From contig JAWVFJ010000043.1 of assembly GCA_033856275.1 (NCBI GenBank), forward strand, positions 1 to 21,417: a stretch of DNA of 21,417 nt. Reading direction: 5' to 3'. Position 1 is the stretch's first letter, and every line of letters starts with the position of its first letter. Of this stretch, positions 15,038-21,417 are shown in pieces. The notes under the pieces are model-generated. The model was given only the letters and a program-made list of their open reading frames with translations, made no database searches and was not told the origin of the DNA. This DNA is from VRUE01 sp033856275 (GTDB lineage: Bacteria; Actinomycetota; Thermoleophilia; Solirubrobacterales; 70-9). Both the position numbers and the translations under genes were made by a program.

Positions 15038-15748
15038 GTGGCTCTATCTTCACCTACTCAGGAAATGCATCTCCCTTCGGGCCGCCTCAACGGCTCGCTC
15101 AGACCGGCTGACTCTAACCCTCAACCCGAGCTTGATGATCATTATCTGGTCGCTCTAGCCAAGGACGGTCGGACCGATGCGTACGACGCGATCGTTCGGC
15201 GCTACCGCGGCTTCGTCCGGCTCAAGGCCTCCTCGTACTTTCTGCTCGGAGGTGAGGCTGACGATCTGATTCAGGAAGGCCTGCTCGGTCTCTACAAGGC
15301 GATCCGGGACTACCGGACCGATCGCGAGTCGAGCTTTCGCAATTTCGCCGAGCTCTGCATCACGCGCCAGATCATTACCGCGGTGAAGACGGCGACCCGC
15401 AACAAGCACACGCCGCTCAACCAGTACGTCTCCTTCAGCCAGACTCCAGCGGCAGCGGGCGACTCGGAAACCACCCTCGACGAGATCCTGCCGGGGCCCA
15501 CCGTGCACGATCCGGTCAACCAGGTGATCGCCTCCGAAGAGCTCGGCAGCCTCGTCTCCTGTCTCTCGGGCGTCTCTGGGGTTCTCTCGGATCTGGAGAG
15601 CCGAGTGCTTTCGCTCTACCTCGACGGCAACTCCTACGAGGCGACTGCAGAGCGGCTCGAGTGCGACACCAAGACCGTCGACAATGCTCTGCAGCGGGTC
15701 AAGCGCAAGGTCGGCGCGCACCTCGCTTCGCGGGAGACCTTGAACTAA
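15038..15748 (+). CDS. sigH: RNA polymerase sigma factor, Bacillus SigH (Spo0H)-like
   Basis: A 236-residue sigma-70 family factor. Region 2 is very close to B. subtilis SigH: FVRLKASSYFLLGGEADDLI, then QEGLLGLYKAIRDYR, FRNFAELCITRQIITAVKTA and TRNKHTPLNQYVSF. Region 4 reads LSDLESRVLSLYLDGNSYEATAERL followed by KTVDNALQRVKRKVG, again as in SigH. It is distinct from actinobacterial ECF SigH. In Bacillus the gene also follows rlmB (with yacP between) and controls stationary-phase and competence genes; the regulon here is unknown. Start is GTG 15038 with SD AAGGAG at 8 nt. An N-terminal extension of about 35 Ser/Pro-rich residues precedes the conserved part. The stop codon overlaps the stop of the opposing gene. 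Confidence 0.93.
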   Translation: MALSSPTQEMHLPSGRLNGSLRPADSNPQPELDDHYLVALAKDGRTDAYDAIVRRYRGFVRLKASSYFLLGGEADDLIQEGLLGLYKAIRDYRTDRESSFRNFAELCITRQIITAVKTATRNKHTPLNQYVSFSQTPAAAGDSETTLDEILPGPTVHDPVNQVIASEELGSLVSCLSGVSGVLSDLESRVLSLYLDGNSYEATAERLECDTKTVDNALQRVKRKVGAHLASRETLN

Positions 15749-16734
15749 GGCAAATCGGCGAGGACGTACTCAAGCAGTTCCCGGCCGTGCTCGGATGCGA
15801 CCGAGACGTCGTCGGCTTTGATCTGGACCCGGTGCAGGGATTGCATGCGCAGCACGTCACCGTCGCAGCGGTTGTTGGGAAAGATGCCGGAGTAGGAGAC
15901 GCCGAGTCGCTCGAGATGGTCTGCGACAAGAGCCGTCGCCGGCGTTTCCAGGGGAAGATCCAAATAGATCGCGTCGAGGCGGTCGCGGTGGAAGAGGTGA
16001 TGTCGCTCAGCCGCCACGACCTGCTCGAGATCGGCACCCGGCACGTCGACAGTGATCAGCGCGAGGTTGTGGTCTTTGTCGGCGGCGACGTGCAACTCGC
16101 TGCGCTCCGCCAGTTCGGCCTCACCGGGGGGCTTGGCAAGAGTCCCTCGAAGCTGACACAGCTTGAGGGTCCGGTCGATGATCTCGCGATGGCGCTCCGG
16201 GGCGTAGACGGGCCGCTCGTGGCCGTCGTTCAGCTTGGTGTAGAAGAGTGCCGCCGATTGCCGCCCGCGTCGCCCCGCAGCGGCTGCATCATTGGAGACC
16301 GATGCCGGAATCCAGCCGAGCAAGAAGCCCGTCTCGTGCGCACCCAGCTCGATGTTGGCTCGCTGGCTGTAGGGATGGGCAGCGGTCGCCTCGCTGTACA
16401 TTCCCGCCAACCCTCGCCGTGCAGCCCAATCCATCAAGAAGCGCTTGGTCTGCGTGAAGATGTGGTGTCCCCGGGCCGCCTGCATCGTCACCGCCTGTCC
16501 GGAGTGTCCGACTGCGTCCCCCGCCGCGGCCAGGCTCATTCCCTCGTGGCAGAGCAACTCGCCGTCGCTGGCCTCGGCCACGCAAGACACATAGGTCCCG
16601 TTCGCAAGCCGCGCAGAGATCTCTTCGGCGTCATAGACCCAGCGCACGTCGTAGCTGTCCCCGTAGGCGGTCCGGATCGCATCGCTCAGCAGCGCACCCT
16701 CTTGGGGGCCGAGAAAACGGAAGTTGACCTCCAC
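15745..16734 (-). CDS. GNAT-like acetyltransferase domain protein
   Basis: A 329-residue protein. The N-terminal half is GNAT-like: residues 1-30 (ending AIRTAYGDSYDVRWVYD), VSCVAEASDGELLCHEGMSL, QAVTMQAARGHHIFTQTKRFLMDWAARRGLAGMYSEA, then THPYSQ-like AHPYSQRANIELGAHETGFLLGWIPASV. This pattern occurs in GNAT proteins often found beside anti-sigma/serine kinase systems. A second, weaker alpha/beta domain (about 195-329, ending HGRELLEYVLADLP) may be another GNAT fold. Substrate unknown. Start is GTG at 16734; a perfect GGAGGTGA lies about 30 nt upstream on this strand, too far to be its SD. It converges on sigH, and the TAG and TAA stops share three bases. Confidence 0.72.
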   Translation of the reverse strand: MEVNFRFLGPQEGALLSDAIRTAYGDSYDVRWVYDAEEISARLANGTYVSCVAEASDGELLCHEGMSLAAAGDAVGHSGQAVTMQAARGHHIFTQTKRFLMDWAARRGLAGMYSEATAAHPYSQRANIELGAHETGFLLGWIPASVSNDAAAAGRRGRQSAALFYTKLNDGHERPVYAPERHREIIDRTLKLCQLRGTLAKPPGEAELAERSELHVAADKDHNLALITVDVPGADLEQVVAAERHHLFHRDRLDAIYLDLPLETPATALVADHLERLGVSYSGIFPNNRCDGDVLRMQSLHRVQIKADDVSVASEHGRELLEYVLADLP

Positions 16735-17228
16735 TGGGGCAACGATGGCAGAAAACCGTCCTAATCACCTCCGAAATATTCTGTCTGCGGCCAGCCGTAT
16801 GCTGTGGTTGTGCTGACGGCCCTTCCAAAGCCAGAACTCACATCGCATCCGGTCGACGTCGGCCATCGGGGCCAAAGGCGGCGATCCTCGCCGAACTGTC
16901 AAGTGTGGCCATAGCGTTCTCCTCCCGTTCGGAGTCAATCAGCGCTATGACCTCTTGCTGGACTGCAATGGGCGCTTTTGAAGGCGCAGCGGTCGTCTTC
17001 GCAACGGATCCATTGAGTTCCGTGCTTACAGCACCCAATCCAATACGAAGAGGACGCGGACGCAGGGCTACGCTGGCCAAGTTGATCTCTTCATCATTTA
17101 CTGCGCCCAGAATGATCAGTCTTCGTCATTCCGGTAGACGAGGTGCCAGCCACTGGCATGCATCTACGGGTCGATCCGACGCGCAATCGGCAATCCAAGC
17201 GCGTACGCTGGGTGAAGGACTACGAGTT
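16735..17228. other. 494-bp gap without a convincing gene; possible decayed coding fragments
   Basis: This stretch between the GNAT gene start and tRNA-Thr is less GC-rich than its surroundings. The longest minus-strand frame (16838-17080, 80 residues) has no SD and matches nothing I recognise. Just upstream on the same strand a fragment ATG...WHLVYRNDED then stop (around 17115-17160) and a shifted continuation IILGAVNDEEINLASVAL look like pieces of one reading frame broken by a frameshift. A small hairpin TGCCAG/CTGGCA lies near 17143-17157. A decayed gene is the best reading, at low confidence. Confidence 0.35.
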
Positions 17229-17300
17229 GCCCGCCTAGCTTAATTGGTAAAGCACTCGATTTGTAATCGAGAGAGTTCCGGTTCGATCCCGGAGGCGGGC
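17229..17300 (+). tRNA. tRNA-Thr (anticodon TGT)
   Basis: The 72-nt cloverleaf is complete: acceptor GCCCGCC (17229-17235) with GGCGGGC (17294-17300); U8 and A9; D arm GCTT/AAGC with GG in the loop; anticodon stem CTCGA/TCGAG around TTTGTAA, anticodon TGT at 17262-17264 reading ACA; 5-nt variable loop AGAGT; T arm TCCGG-TTCGATC-CCGGA. CCA is not encoded. The opposing gene's stop lies only 4 nt beyond the 3' end. No repeat of the tRNA 3' end was seen elsewhere in the window, so use as an integration site is not supported. Confidence 0.97.
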
Positions 17301-17304
17301 TTAC

Positions 17305-17937
17305 TTACAACGCGGAGTAGTACTTCTGCAGTGCGCGCTGAGTGCTTGTGATCCTAGATCGAAGGCTTCTCATTTCCCGCGTCGTCTCCTCACTGAAGTC
17401 GTCGTGACCACCTTGTTGGTAGTTGTTCGCTTGCGCGTTCATATCGTCGATCAGAACGTAGAGGGGAGCAACTGAGTCATAGATGACCGGGGCGTCATCG
17501 GCGAGAACATCTCTCGCACGCTGCCACTCCCCGGACTGTAGACCCTCAAGCCCCACGTTCCACCAATAACCGTGAGCAAGTGCGTCATCTAGCTTCTTCC
17601 GGCTTGCCTCCAGCTCGGCATGAATATGACGTGCCCCGCGCCTTGCTGTCTGCCTGTGCTCCTTCGCCCCCTCAGCCTCGACTGGTACACGCATTCGTGC
17701 GAGATCTTCCCAGCGAAGGGGGCGGGTTTTCGGGTCTGCTTCCTTTGCCACTTCCTTGCGAGAGTGGATCGCCAAGCTCAACAAAATCGCCGCTAGGACA
17801 AGAAGCGCCCCGGTGCCATAAAACCCGAGATAGGTGGCAGATTCATGGCTTGCGCCATCCGTGCTGAGGCCAAGTCCGGTTCCGAGAAAAAGGGCCGCAA
17901 GCGCTCCAGCGCCCGCTCGTAGAAGCTGCAGCCACAT
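17305..17937 (-). CDS. Hypothetical two-TM membrane protein
   Basis: A 210-residue protein with no family I recognise. Two predicted N-terminal membrane helices: about 5-25 (LLRAGAGALAALFLGTGLGL) and about 38-58 (GFYGTGALLVLAAILLSLAI). A long soluble part follows with a basic stretch SRKEVAKEADPKTRPLRWEDLARM and helical, charged sequence with several Trp (GYWWNVGLEGLQSGEWQRARDVL) to the C-terminus (STQRALQKYYSAL). Start is ATG 17937 with GGAG 7 nt upstream. It is 23 nt downstream of the SHOCT-protein stop on the same strand, so probably co-transcribed. Codon use and GC are lower than in neighbours, in line with acquired DNA beside the tRNA. Its TAA lies 4 nt from the tRNA. Confidence 0.75.
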   Translation of the reverse strand: MWLQLLRAGAGALAALFLGTGLGLSTDGASHESATYLGFYGTGALLVLAAILLSLAIHSRKEVAKEADPKTRPLRWEDLARMRVPVEAEGAKEHRQTARRGARHIHAELEASRKKLDDALAHGYWWNVGLEGLQSGEWQRARDVLADDAPVIYDSVAPLYVLIDDMNAQANNYQQGGHDDFSEETTREMRSLRSRITSTQRALQKYYSAL

Positions 17938-17960
17938 GGCGAGGCTCCGCCTTGCCTCTG

Positions 17961-19343
17961 CTAAGAGGCCGTGCCTTTATCTAGGACCCGTGCCTTCTCG
18001 GCGGCCATCTCCTCGTCGGTGAGGATGCCCTTCTCGTGCAGGGCGGCGAGGCGTTCTAGTCGGGCCAGGCGGGCGTCCTCGTCATCGGCGGGAAGGGTTG
18101 CCGTGGCCGCTTCGCTCTCGTCGGCGGGCTTGCGCATCTCGGGGAGCCGTAGTTTGGCTACCCGCTCTCCCAGATTGGCGTCCTTGACCGCGTCGACGAG
18201 GCGGTCCTTGGTGCGGCCGACGACGTCGCCATAGTCGGCGTCGGGGAATTCCTCGGTGCTCTGTTTGCGCAGCTCGTGGATGCCGAAGGCCGCCAGGCCG
18301 GCGATCACCAGCGTGGTCAGGAAGGAGCGCAGGTTCTGCGTCGGGGCGGAGAGGAAGTAGATGCCGACTACGACCGCCAAGAGTGCGTAGACGTAGGCGG
18401 GGTAGTCGCGCAGGACCGGTGCCAGCACGCGGCGGGTCGCTCGGGCCGAGCCGGTGGGCGAGGCCAGCCAGCCAGCGATGCCGAAGAGCACGCCGATCAC
18501 GATCACCGTGGTGGCGATGCTGGTCATCAGCGAGGTGCCGATCGACCAGGCGGCTTCGGCGGCCGGCTTGACGCTCTCTTCGTTGACCAGTTGGCCGACC
18601 ACGATGCCGCCCGCCACCTCGCGGGCGACGATCACGGCAAAGCCAGCGGCTATGAGGCCGATGCCGCAGAAGAGCACGGTAACCCAGCGTTCCTCGCGTG
18701 AGAGGTAGATCGCCAGGCCAAAGCAGAGGAAGGTGAGCAGCGACAGGATCAGCGCCAGGCCCTTGATCGCGACGACGATGTCCTGGGCCGTCTTCAGCTG
18801 GTCCGAGCGCAGGATCGTGATCTGGCCCGCGTCCGGGGGCAGCTTTTCCGCGAGTTTCTGGCCGATCCCAACCTGGCTGGCGAGATTGGTGATCAGGCTG
18901 CCCAGGTTGAGGCTGACTTTGCCTTCTTCCGTCGCGAGCGTCCCTTCCTTTTCTTCCAGCACTTCCAGCAGCTGTTCGTGGGTCGTGCGGTTGGCGCTCT
19001 TCCAGAGTTCCTGGGCCGTCGAGCTTTCCAGCACCTTGTCGGCACCGCTGCCGGCGACCTGGCGCAGCCCGCCCGAGACCGGCCCCGCAAGTTCCTTTGT
19101 CTCACCGGGCAGGATTTCGCTCAGTTCCTTTTCGACGTCGACGTTTTCGTAGAGCTGGTCGACGAGATAGTTGCCGACCGCTTCGCGGATCGTCGGGTTC
19201 TGGATCAAGCGGCCGCTGGTGTCGACCCAGTCTTCGGTGTTGAGCGCCTGGCGCTCGGTCCAGATCGCGAAGACACTGAGAAATGCGAGAAACGAGCCAA
19301 GCACGATCAGGGCCCTGACAAAACGTCGTCGTCCGCGGCTCAT
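17961..19343 (-). CDS. Multi-TM membrane protein with C-terminal SHOCT domain
   Basis: A 460-residue protein. One N-terminal membrane anchor (about 10-28, ALIVLGSFLAFLSVFAIW) precedes an extracytoplasmic helical region of about 160 residues (TEDWVDTSGRLIQNPTIREA..., Glu-rich). Then come about five membrane helices between residues 190 and 350 (GLALILSLLTFLCFGLAIYL, VLFCGIGLIAAGFAVIVA, TVIVIGVLFGIAGWLA, YVYALLAVVVGIYFL, LTTLVIAGLAAFGI). The cytoplasmic tail ends in LARLERLAALHEKGILTDEE, the short amphipathic SHOCT motif found at termini of many unrelated proteins and thought to mediate oligomerisation. The function of such proteins is not known. Start is ATG 19343, only 24 bp from the divergent dioxygenase gene start. 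Confidence 0.8.
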   Translation of the reverse strand: MSRGRRRFVRALIVLGSFLAFLSVFAIWTERQALNTEDWVDTSGRLIQNPTIREAVGNYLVDQLYENVDVEKELSEILPGETKELAGPVSGGLRQVAGSGADKVLESSTAQELWKSANRTTHEQLLEVLEEKEGTLATEEGKVSLNLGSLITNLASQVGIGQKLAEKLPPDAGQITILRSDQLKTAQDIVVAIKGLALILSLLTFLCFGLAIYLSREERWVTVLFCGIGLIAAGFAVIVAREVAGGIVVGQLVNEESVKPAAEAAWSIGTSLMTSIATTVIVIGVLFGIAGWLASPTGSARATRRVLAPVLRDYPAYVYALLAVVVGIYFLSAPTQNLRSFLTTLVIAGLAAFGIHELRKQSTEEFPDADYGDVVGRTKDRLVDAVKDANLGERVAKLRLPEMRKPADESEAATATLPADDEDARLARLERLAALHEKGILTDEEMAAEKARVLDKGTAS

Positions 19344-19367
19344 CGGCGGGATGGTATACGTGACGTT
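19344..19367. promoter_or_regulatory. 24-bp divergent start region with shared GTATAC core
   Basis: The gap between the two opposing start codons contains the palindrome GTATAC (19354-19359). On the plus strand it gives a TATACG -10-like box (19355-19360) with a TGn extension, 7 nt before the GTG. On the minus strand it gives TATACC, about 10 nt before the ATG. One -10 core may serve both directions. Confidence 0.45.
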
Positions 19368-20288
19368 GTGAAGCTAGAGGGAATTCACCACATCACCGCG
19401 ATCACGGCCGACGCGCAGAGCAACGTCGATTTCTATGCCGGGGTGATGGGCCTGCGCCTGGTCAAGAAGACGGTCAACCAGGACAACCCGACCGTCTACC
19501 ACCTCTTTTACGCCGACGAGAAAGGCAGCGCTGGCTCCGACCTCACCTTCTTCGAGTTCCCGGGGGTGCCGCCGGGTCGCGCCGGGACCGGCGACGTACA
19601 CCGGATCGTCTGGCGGGTCGCTTCGCACGAGTCGCTCGATTTCTGGGAGGAGCGGCTCGGCGCCAGCGGGATCGAGTCCGAGCGGGCGGGAGGAGGCTTG
19701 CGCTTTGCCGACCCCGAGGGCCTCGCCCACGAGCTCGCGGTGGTCGAGGTGGCAGACGAGCCGCTGATCGCCGACCATCCCGAAGTCCCGGCCGAGCTCG
19801 CCCTGCGCGGCTTCCACGCTGTCTGCGCCTACACAGCCGACCCCGCCGCCAGCCGCTCGCTGCTCGAGTCGCTCGAGTTCGAGCCAGTCGACGAGAACAG
19901 CTGGGAGGCGCGCGGCTCGAGCCGCGGCGGCCTCTACGTCTACGAATCCCCGCCCGAGGAGCGCTCCCTGCAGGGAGCGGGCAGCGTCCACCACGTCGCC
20001 TGGGCCTCGACCATCGACGAGCACGACGCGTGGCGCGACCGTGCGATCGCCGGCGGCACCCAGCCGACCCCGGTGATCGACCGCTTCTACTTCCGCTCGA
20101 TCTACTTCCGCGAGCCGAGCGGGGTCCTCTTCGAGATCGCCACGCTTGGCCCGGGCTTCACCGTCGACGAGCCGCTAGAGCACCTCGGCGAGAAGCTCTC
20201 GCTGCCGCCCGACTACGAGCACCTGCGGGCCGAGGTCGAACCGAACCTGCGCCCGGTCGTGAACCCGCGCACGGCCTCGTCTGGGTGA
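19368..20288 (+). CDS. Ring-cleaving dioxygenase of the VOC (glyoxalase) superfamily, PcpA/MhqO-like
   Basis: A 306-residue two-module VOC protein. The N-terminal module begins GIHHITAITADAQSNVDFY; the linker FHAVCAYTADPAASRSLLESL starts the second. Probable Fe(II) ligands are His8 (GIHH), His209 (SVHH) and Glu256 (GVLFEIATLGPGF), the same order and spacing as the hydroquinone dioxygenases PcpA/LinE. Also typical is MGLRLVKKTVNQDNPTVYHL. Such enzymes cleave (chloro)hydroquinones next to a hydroxyl to give maleylacetate-type products; the exact substrate is inferred. Start is GTG 19368, fixed by the family N-terminus and the -10-like box 7 nt upstream; the longer open frame reads antisense to the SHOCT gene. 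The stop overlaps the next gene's GTG as GTGA. Confidence 0.88.
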   Translation: MKLEGIHHITAITADAQSNVDFYAGVMGLRLVKKTVNQDNPTVYHLFYADEKGSAGSDLTFFEFPGVPPGRAGTGDVHRIVWRVASHESLDFWEERLGASGIESERAGGGLRFADPEGLAHELAVVEVADEPLIADHPEVPAELALRGFHAVCAYTADPAASRSLLESLEFEPVDENSWEARGSSRGGLYVYESPPEERSLQGAGSVHHVAWASTIDEHDAWRDRAIAGGTQPTPVIDRFYFRSIYFREPSGVLFEIATLGPGFTVDEPLEHLGEKLSLPPDYEHLRAEVEPNLRPVVNPRTASSG

Positions 20289-21304
20289 ACGGCAACTTCG
20301 TCTGGCGCGACGCCGGTCGCACCGTCGTCTTCCGCGGCGGTGGGATCACCGCCGCGCCAAGGTCGCTCGCCGAGCACGGCATGGAGCCGTTCGAGCTGAT
20401 CTCGACGTCGCGCCATCTCGGCAGTGCGGCGGAGCTTGCCGACGCCGCGACCGTCGTGCGTGAGCTGCCCGCAGCCGACCCGGCCACCGCGGTACCCGCG
20501 ACCGCCGCCGAGTTGCTCGACGACTCTGCCGATTCACCGAACCTCGTCGCGCTCGGTGGTGGCCGCGCGATCGACACCGCAAAGGCCATCGCCTCCATCA
20601 CTGGCGCCCGCGTCGCCGCGATCCCCACCACGATGTCCGGCGCCGAGATGACCGGCATCCACCGCCTACCCGCTGGCGCCGAGGACCGGGTGCGCGAACT
20701 CGTCCGCCCGGCCCTGGTCATCGCCGATCCCGAGGCGATGACGAGCGCTCCCGAGTCCGAACTGCGCACCAGCTCGATGAACGCCCTGGCCCACGGCGCC
20801 GATTCGCTCTACACCCCCTTCACCAGCCCGGTCTCCCAGATGACCGCCCTACGCGGCGCCGAACTGATCGCCGCCACCCTTGACGAAGACCCCGGCGAGC
20901 GCAACCGCAGCGGCCTAGCCCTCGGCTCAATCCTCAGCGGCTACGCAATCGACTCCGCCGCCTTCTCCCTCCACCACGTCATCTGCCAAACCCTAGTCCG
21001 CATCTGCGGCGGCACCCACGCCGCAGTAAACGCAGCAGTCCTCCCCCGCGCCATGTCCTTCCTAGTCCCCCGAGCCCCCGACAATCTCAAGCCTCTGGCG
21101 ACCGCGATCAACACGGATCCCGACGGCATCGAAGCACGCATCCTCGAACTTGGCGGAAACCCACCCGGCTTGGGCGATCTCGGAGCCGATCGAAGCAAGC
21201 TCCCCGAAGCCCTGGACGCCATGCTGCTCCGCCCAGAGCTCGCCTTCACGCCGGACCCACCGACCCGGTCCGACCTTGAGCAATTGATCGACAACGCTTG
21301 GTAG
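20285..21304 (+). CDS. Maleylacetate reductase (iron-containing alcohol dehydrogenase family)
   Basis: A 339-residue enzyme predicted to reduce maleylacetate to 3-oxoadipate with NAD(P)H. Signatures: VALGGGRAIDTAKAIA (nucleotide-binding GGG), IPTTMSGAEMTG, NALAHGADSLYTP and FSLHHVICQTLVRICGGTHAAVNAAVLPRAM, the last with His residues typical of the Fe-ADH/maleylacetate reductase group. Length fits the roughly 350-residue family. The GTG start at 20285 overlaps the upstream TGA by 4 nt, so the two proteins are translationally coupled and very likely act in sequence: ring cleavage to maleylacetate, then reduction. The last third of the gene uses noticeably more A-ending codons than the first. 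A perfect palindrome starting in the stop codon follows. Confidence 0.9.
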   Translation: MNGNFVWRDAGRTVVFRGGGITAAPRSLAEHGMEPFELISTSRHLGSAAELADAATVVRELPAADPATAVPATAAELLDDSADSPNLVALGGGRAIDTAKAIASITGARVAAIPTTMSGAEMTGIHRLPAGAEDRVRELVRPALVIADPEAMTSAPESELRTSSMNALAHGADSLYTPFTSPVSQMTALRGAELIAATLDEDPGERNRSGLALGSILSGYAIDSAAFSLHHVICQTLVRICGGTHAAVNAAVLPRAMSFLVPRAPDNLKPLATAINTDPDGIEARILELGGNPPGLGDLGADRSKLPEALDAMLLRPELAFTPDPPTRSDLEQLIDNAW

Positions 21305-21329
21305 CGGGGGTCGGGCGCCCGACCCCCGC
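21304..21329 (+). terminator. Perfect 26-bp palindrome at the maleylacetate reductase stop
   Basis: GCGGGGGTCGGGC is followed directly by its exact reverse complement (21304-21329). The first base is the G of the TAG stop. As RNA it needs to open a few central pairs to form a loop, but the stem remains very stable. No U-tract follows. It probably terminates the dioxygenase-reductase operon. Confidence 0.6.
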
Positions 21330-21417
21330 CGAGGTAACCGCTGTCCCGAGTTAGTGTAGCGCTTACAGATTGAACCAGCACGCCTCCAGGCGTACCACCC
21401 GTACACGCGCGCCCACC
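21330..21417. other. Right-end non-coding stretch, no gene identified
   Basis: The last 88 bases contain a small inverted repeat ACGCCT-CC-AGGCGT near 21379-21394 and nothing else recognisable on either strand. A gene may begin beyond the window edge. Confidence 0.4.

Noticed and set aside
15661..16764. 367-residue plus-strand frame running from sigH across the GNAT gene
   Set aside because: It is out of frame with sigH region 4 and antisense to the GNAT-like gene, whose own frame has recognisable motifs.
16765..16772. Perfect GGAGGTGA (minus strand) as the SD of the GNAT-like gene
   Set aside because: It lies about 30 nt from the GTG start, with no start codon at the right distance in that frame.
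16838..17080. 80-residue minus-strand ORF near the tRNA as a genuine gene
   Set aside because: No SD, no recognisable domain, and adjacent frame fragments suggest decay; kept only as part of the gap description.
18978..19367. Upstream extension of the VOC dioxygenase frame
   Set aside because: It reads antisense to the SHOCT protein, and the VOC family N-terminus fits the GTG at 19368.

Overview
This is a high-GC bacterial chromosome segment, roughly two-thirds G+C by eye. The backbone order is clpC, disA, carD, ispD, ispF, cysS, rlmB and a Bacillus SigH-type sigma factor. DisA and CarD next to IspD/IspF and CysS is an actinobacterial arrangement (Mycobacterium has the same set). A Spo0H/SigH-like factor directly after rlmB recalls the Bacillus yac operon. 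The mixture suggests a deep-branching actinobacterium, probably Thermoleophilia/Solirubrobacterales; that assignment is inference from gene order and protein style, not a database match.

Layout. 1-2087: 3' part of clpC, followed by a structured repeat that starts in its stop codon. 2216-4875: an odd aldo/keto reductase and a 14-TM type MFS exporter occupy the place between clpC and disA where radA often sits. 5067-7501: disA, carD and ispD (c-di-AMP synthesis, RNA-polymerase-binding regulator, MEP isoprenoid pathway). 7538-8679 (minus): a DUF389 membrane protein plus an overlapping 49-residue membrane protein that is easily missed. 8725-11690: PHP phosphatase, ispF and a fatty acyl-CoA synthetase, closed by a second copy of the structured repeat. 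11892-15748: a coiled-coil protein, cysS, rlmB and sigH. 15745-19343: minus-strand GNAT-like protein, tRNA-Thr(TGT), a small two-TM protein and a SHOCT-domain membrane protein; the stretch around the tRNA is visibly less GC-rich. 19368-21304: a two-gene operon of a ring-cleaving VOC dioxygenase and a maleylacetate reductase, a plausible hydroquinone/hydroxyquinol route to 3-oxoadipate.

The most striking signals lie outside ordinary gene content. (1) Two homologous palindromic elements of about 114-121 bp (2086-2199 and 11686-11806) begin in the TAG stop codons of clpC and the acyl-CoA synthetase and differ by several compensatory base-pair changes. (2) Two long palindromes lie in-frame inside the essential genes ispD and cysS and encode apparent extra loops, resembling in principle the Rickettsia palindromic elements. 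(3) Hairpins without a U-tract repeatedly begin in or at stop codons (clpC, disA, ispD, acyl-CoA synthetase, macA). (4) Many genes have a TANNNT -10-like box 6-10 nt before the start codon and no Shine-Dalgarno, which implies leaderless transcripts; sigH is the clear exception, with a consensus promoter and a roughly 100-nt leader. (5) Start-codon problems at carD (possible ATT start after a perfect SD) and ispD (no canonical start) suggest unusual initiation in this operon.
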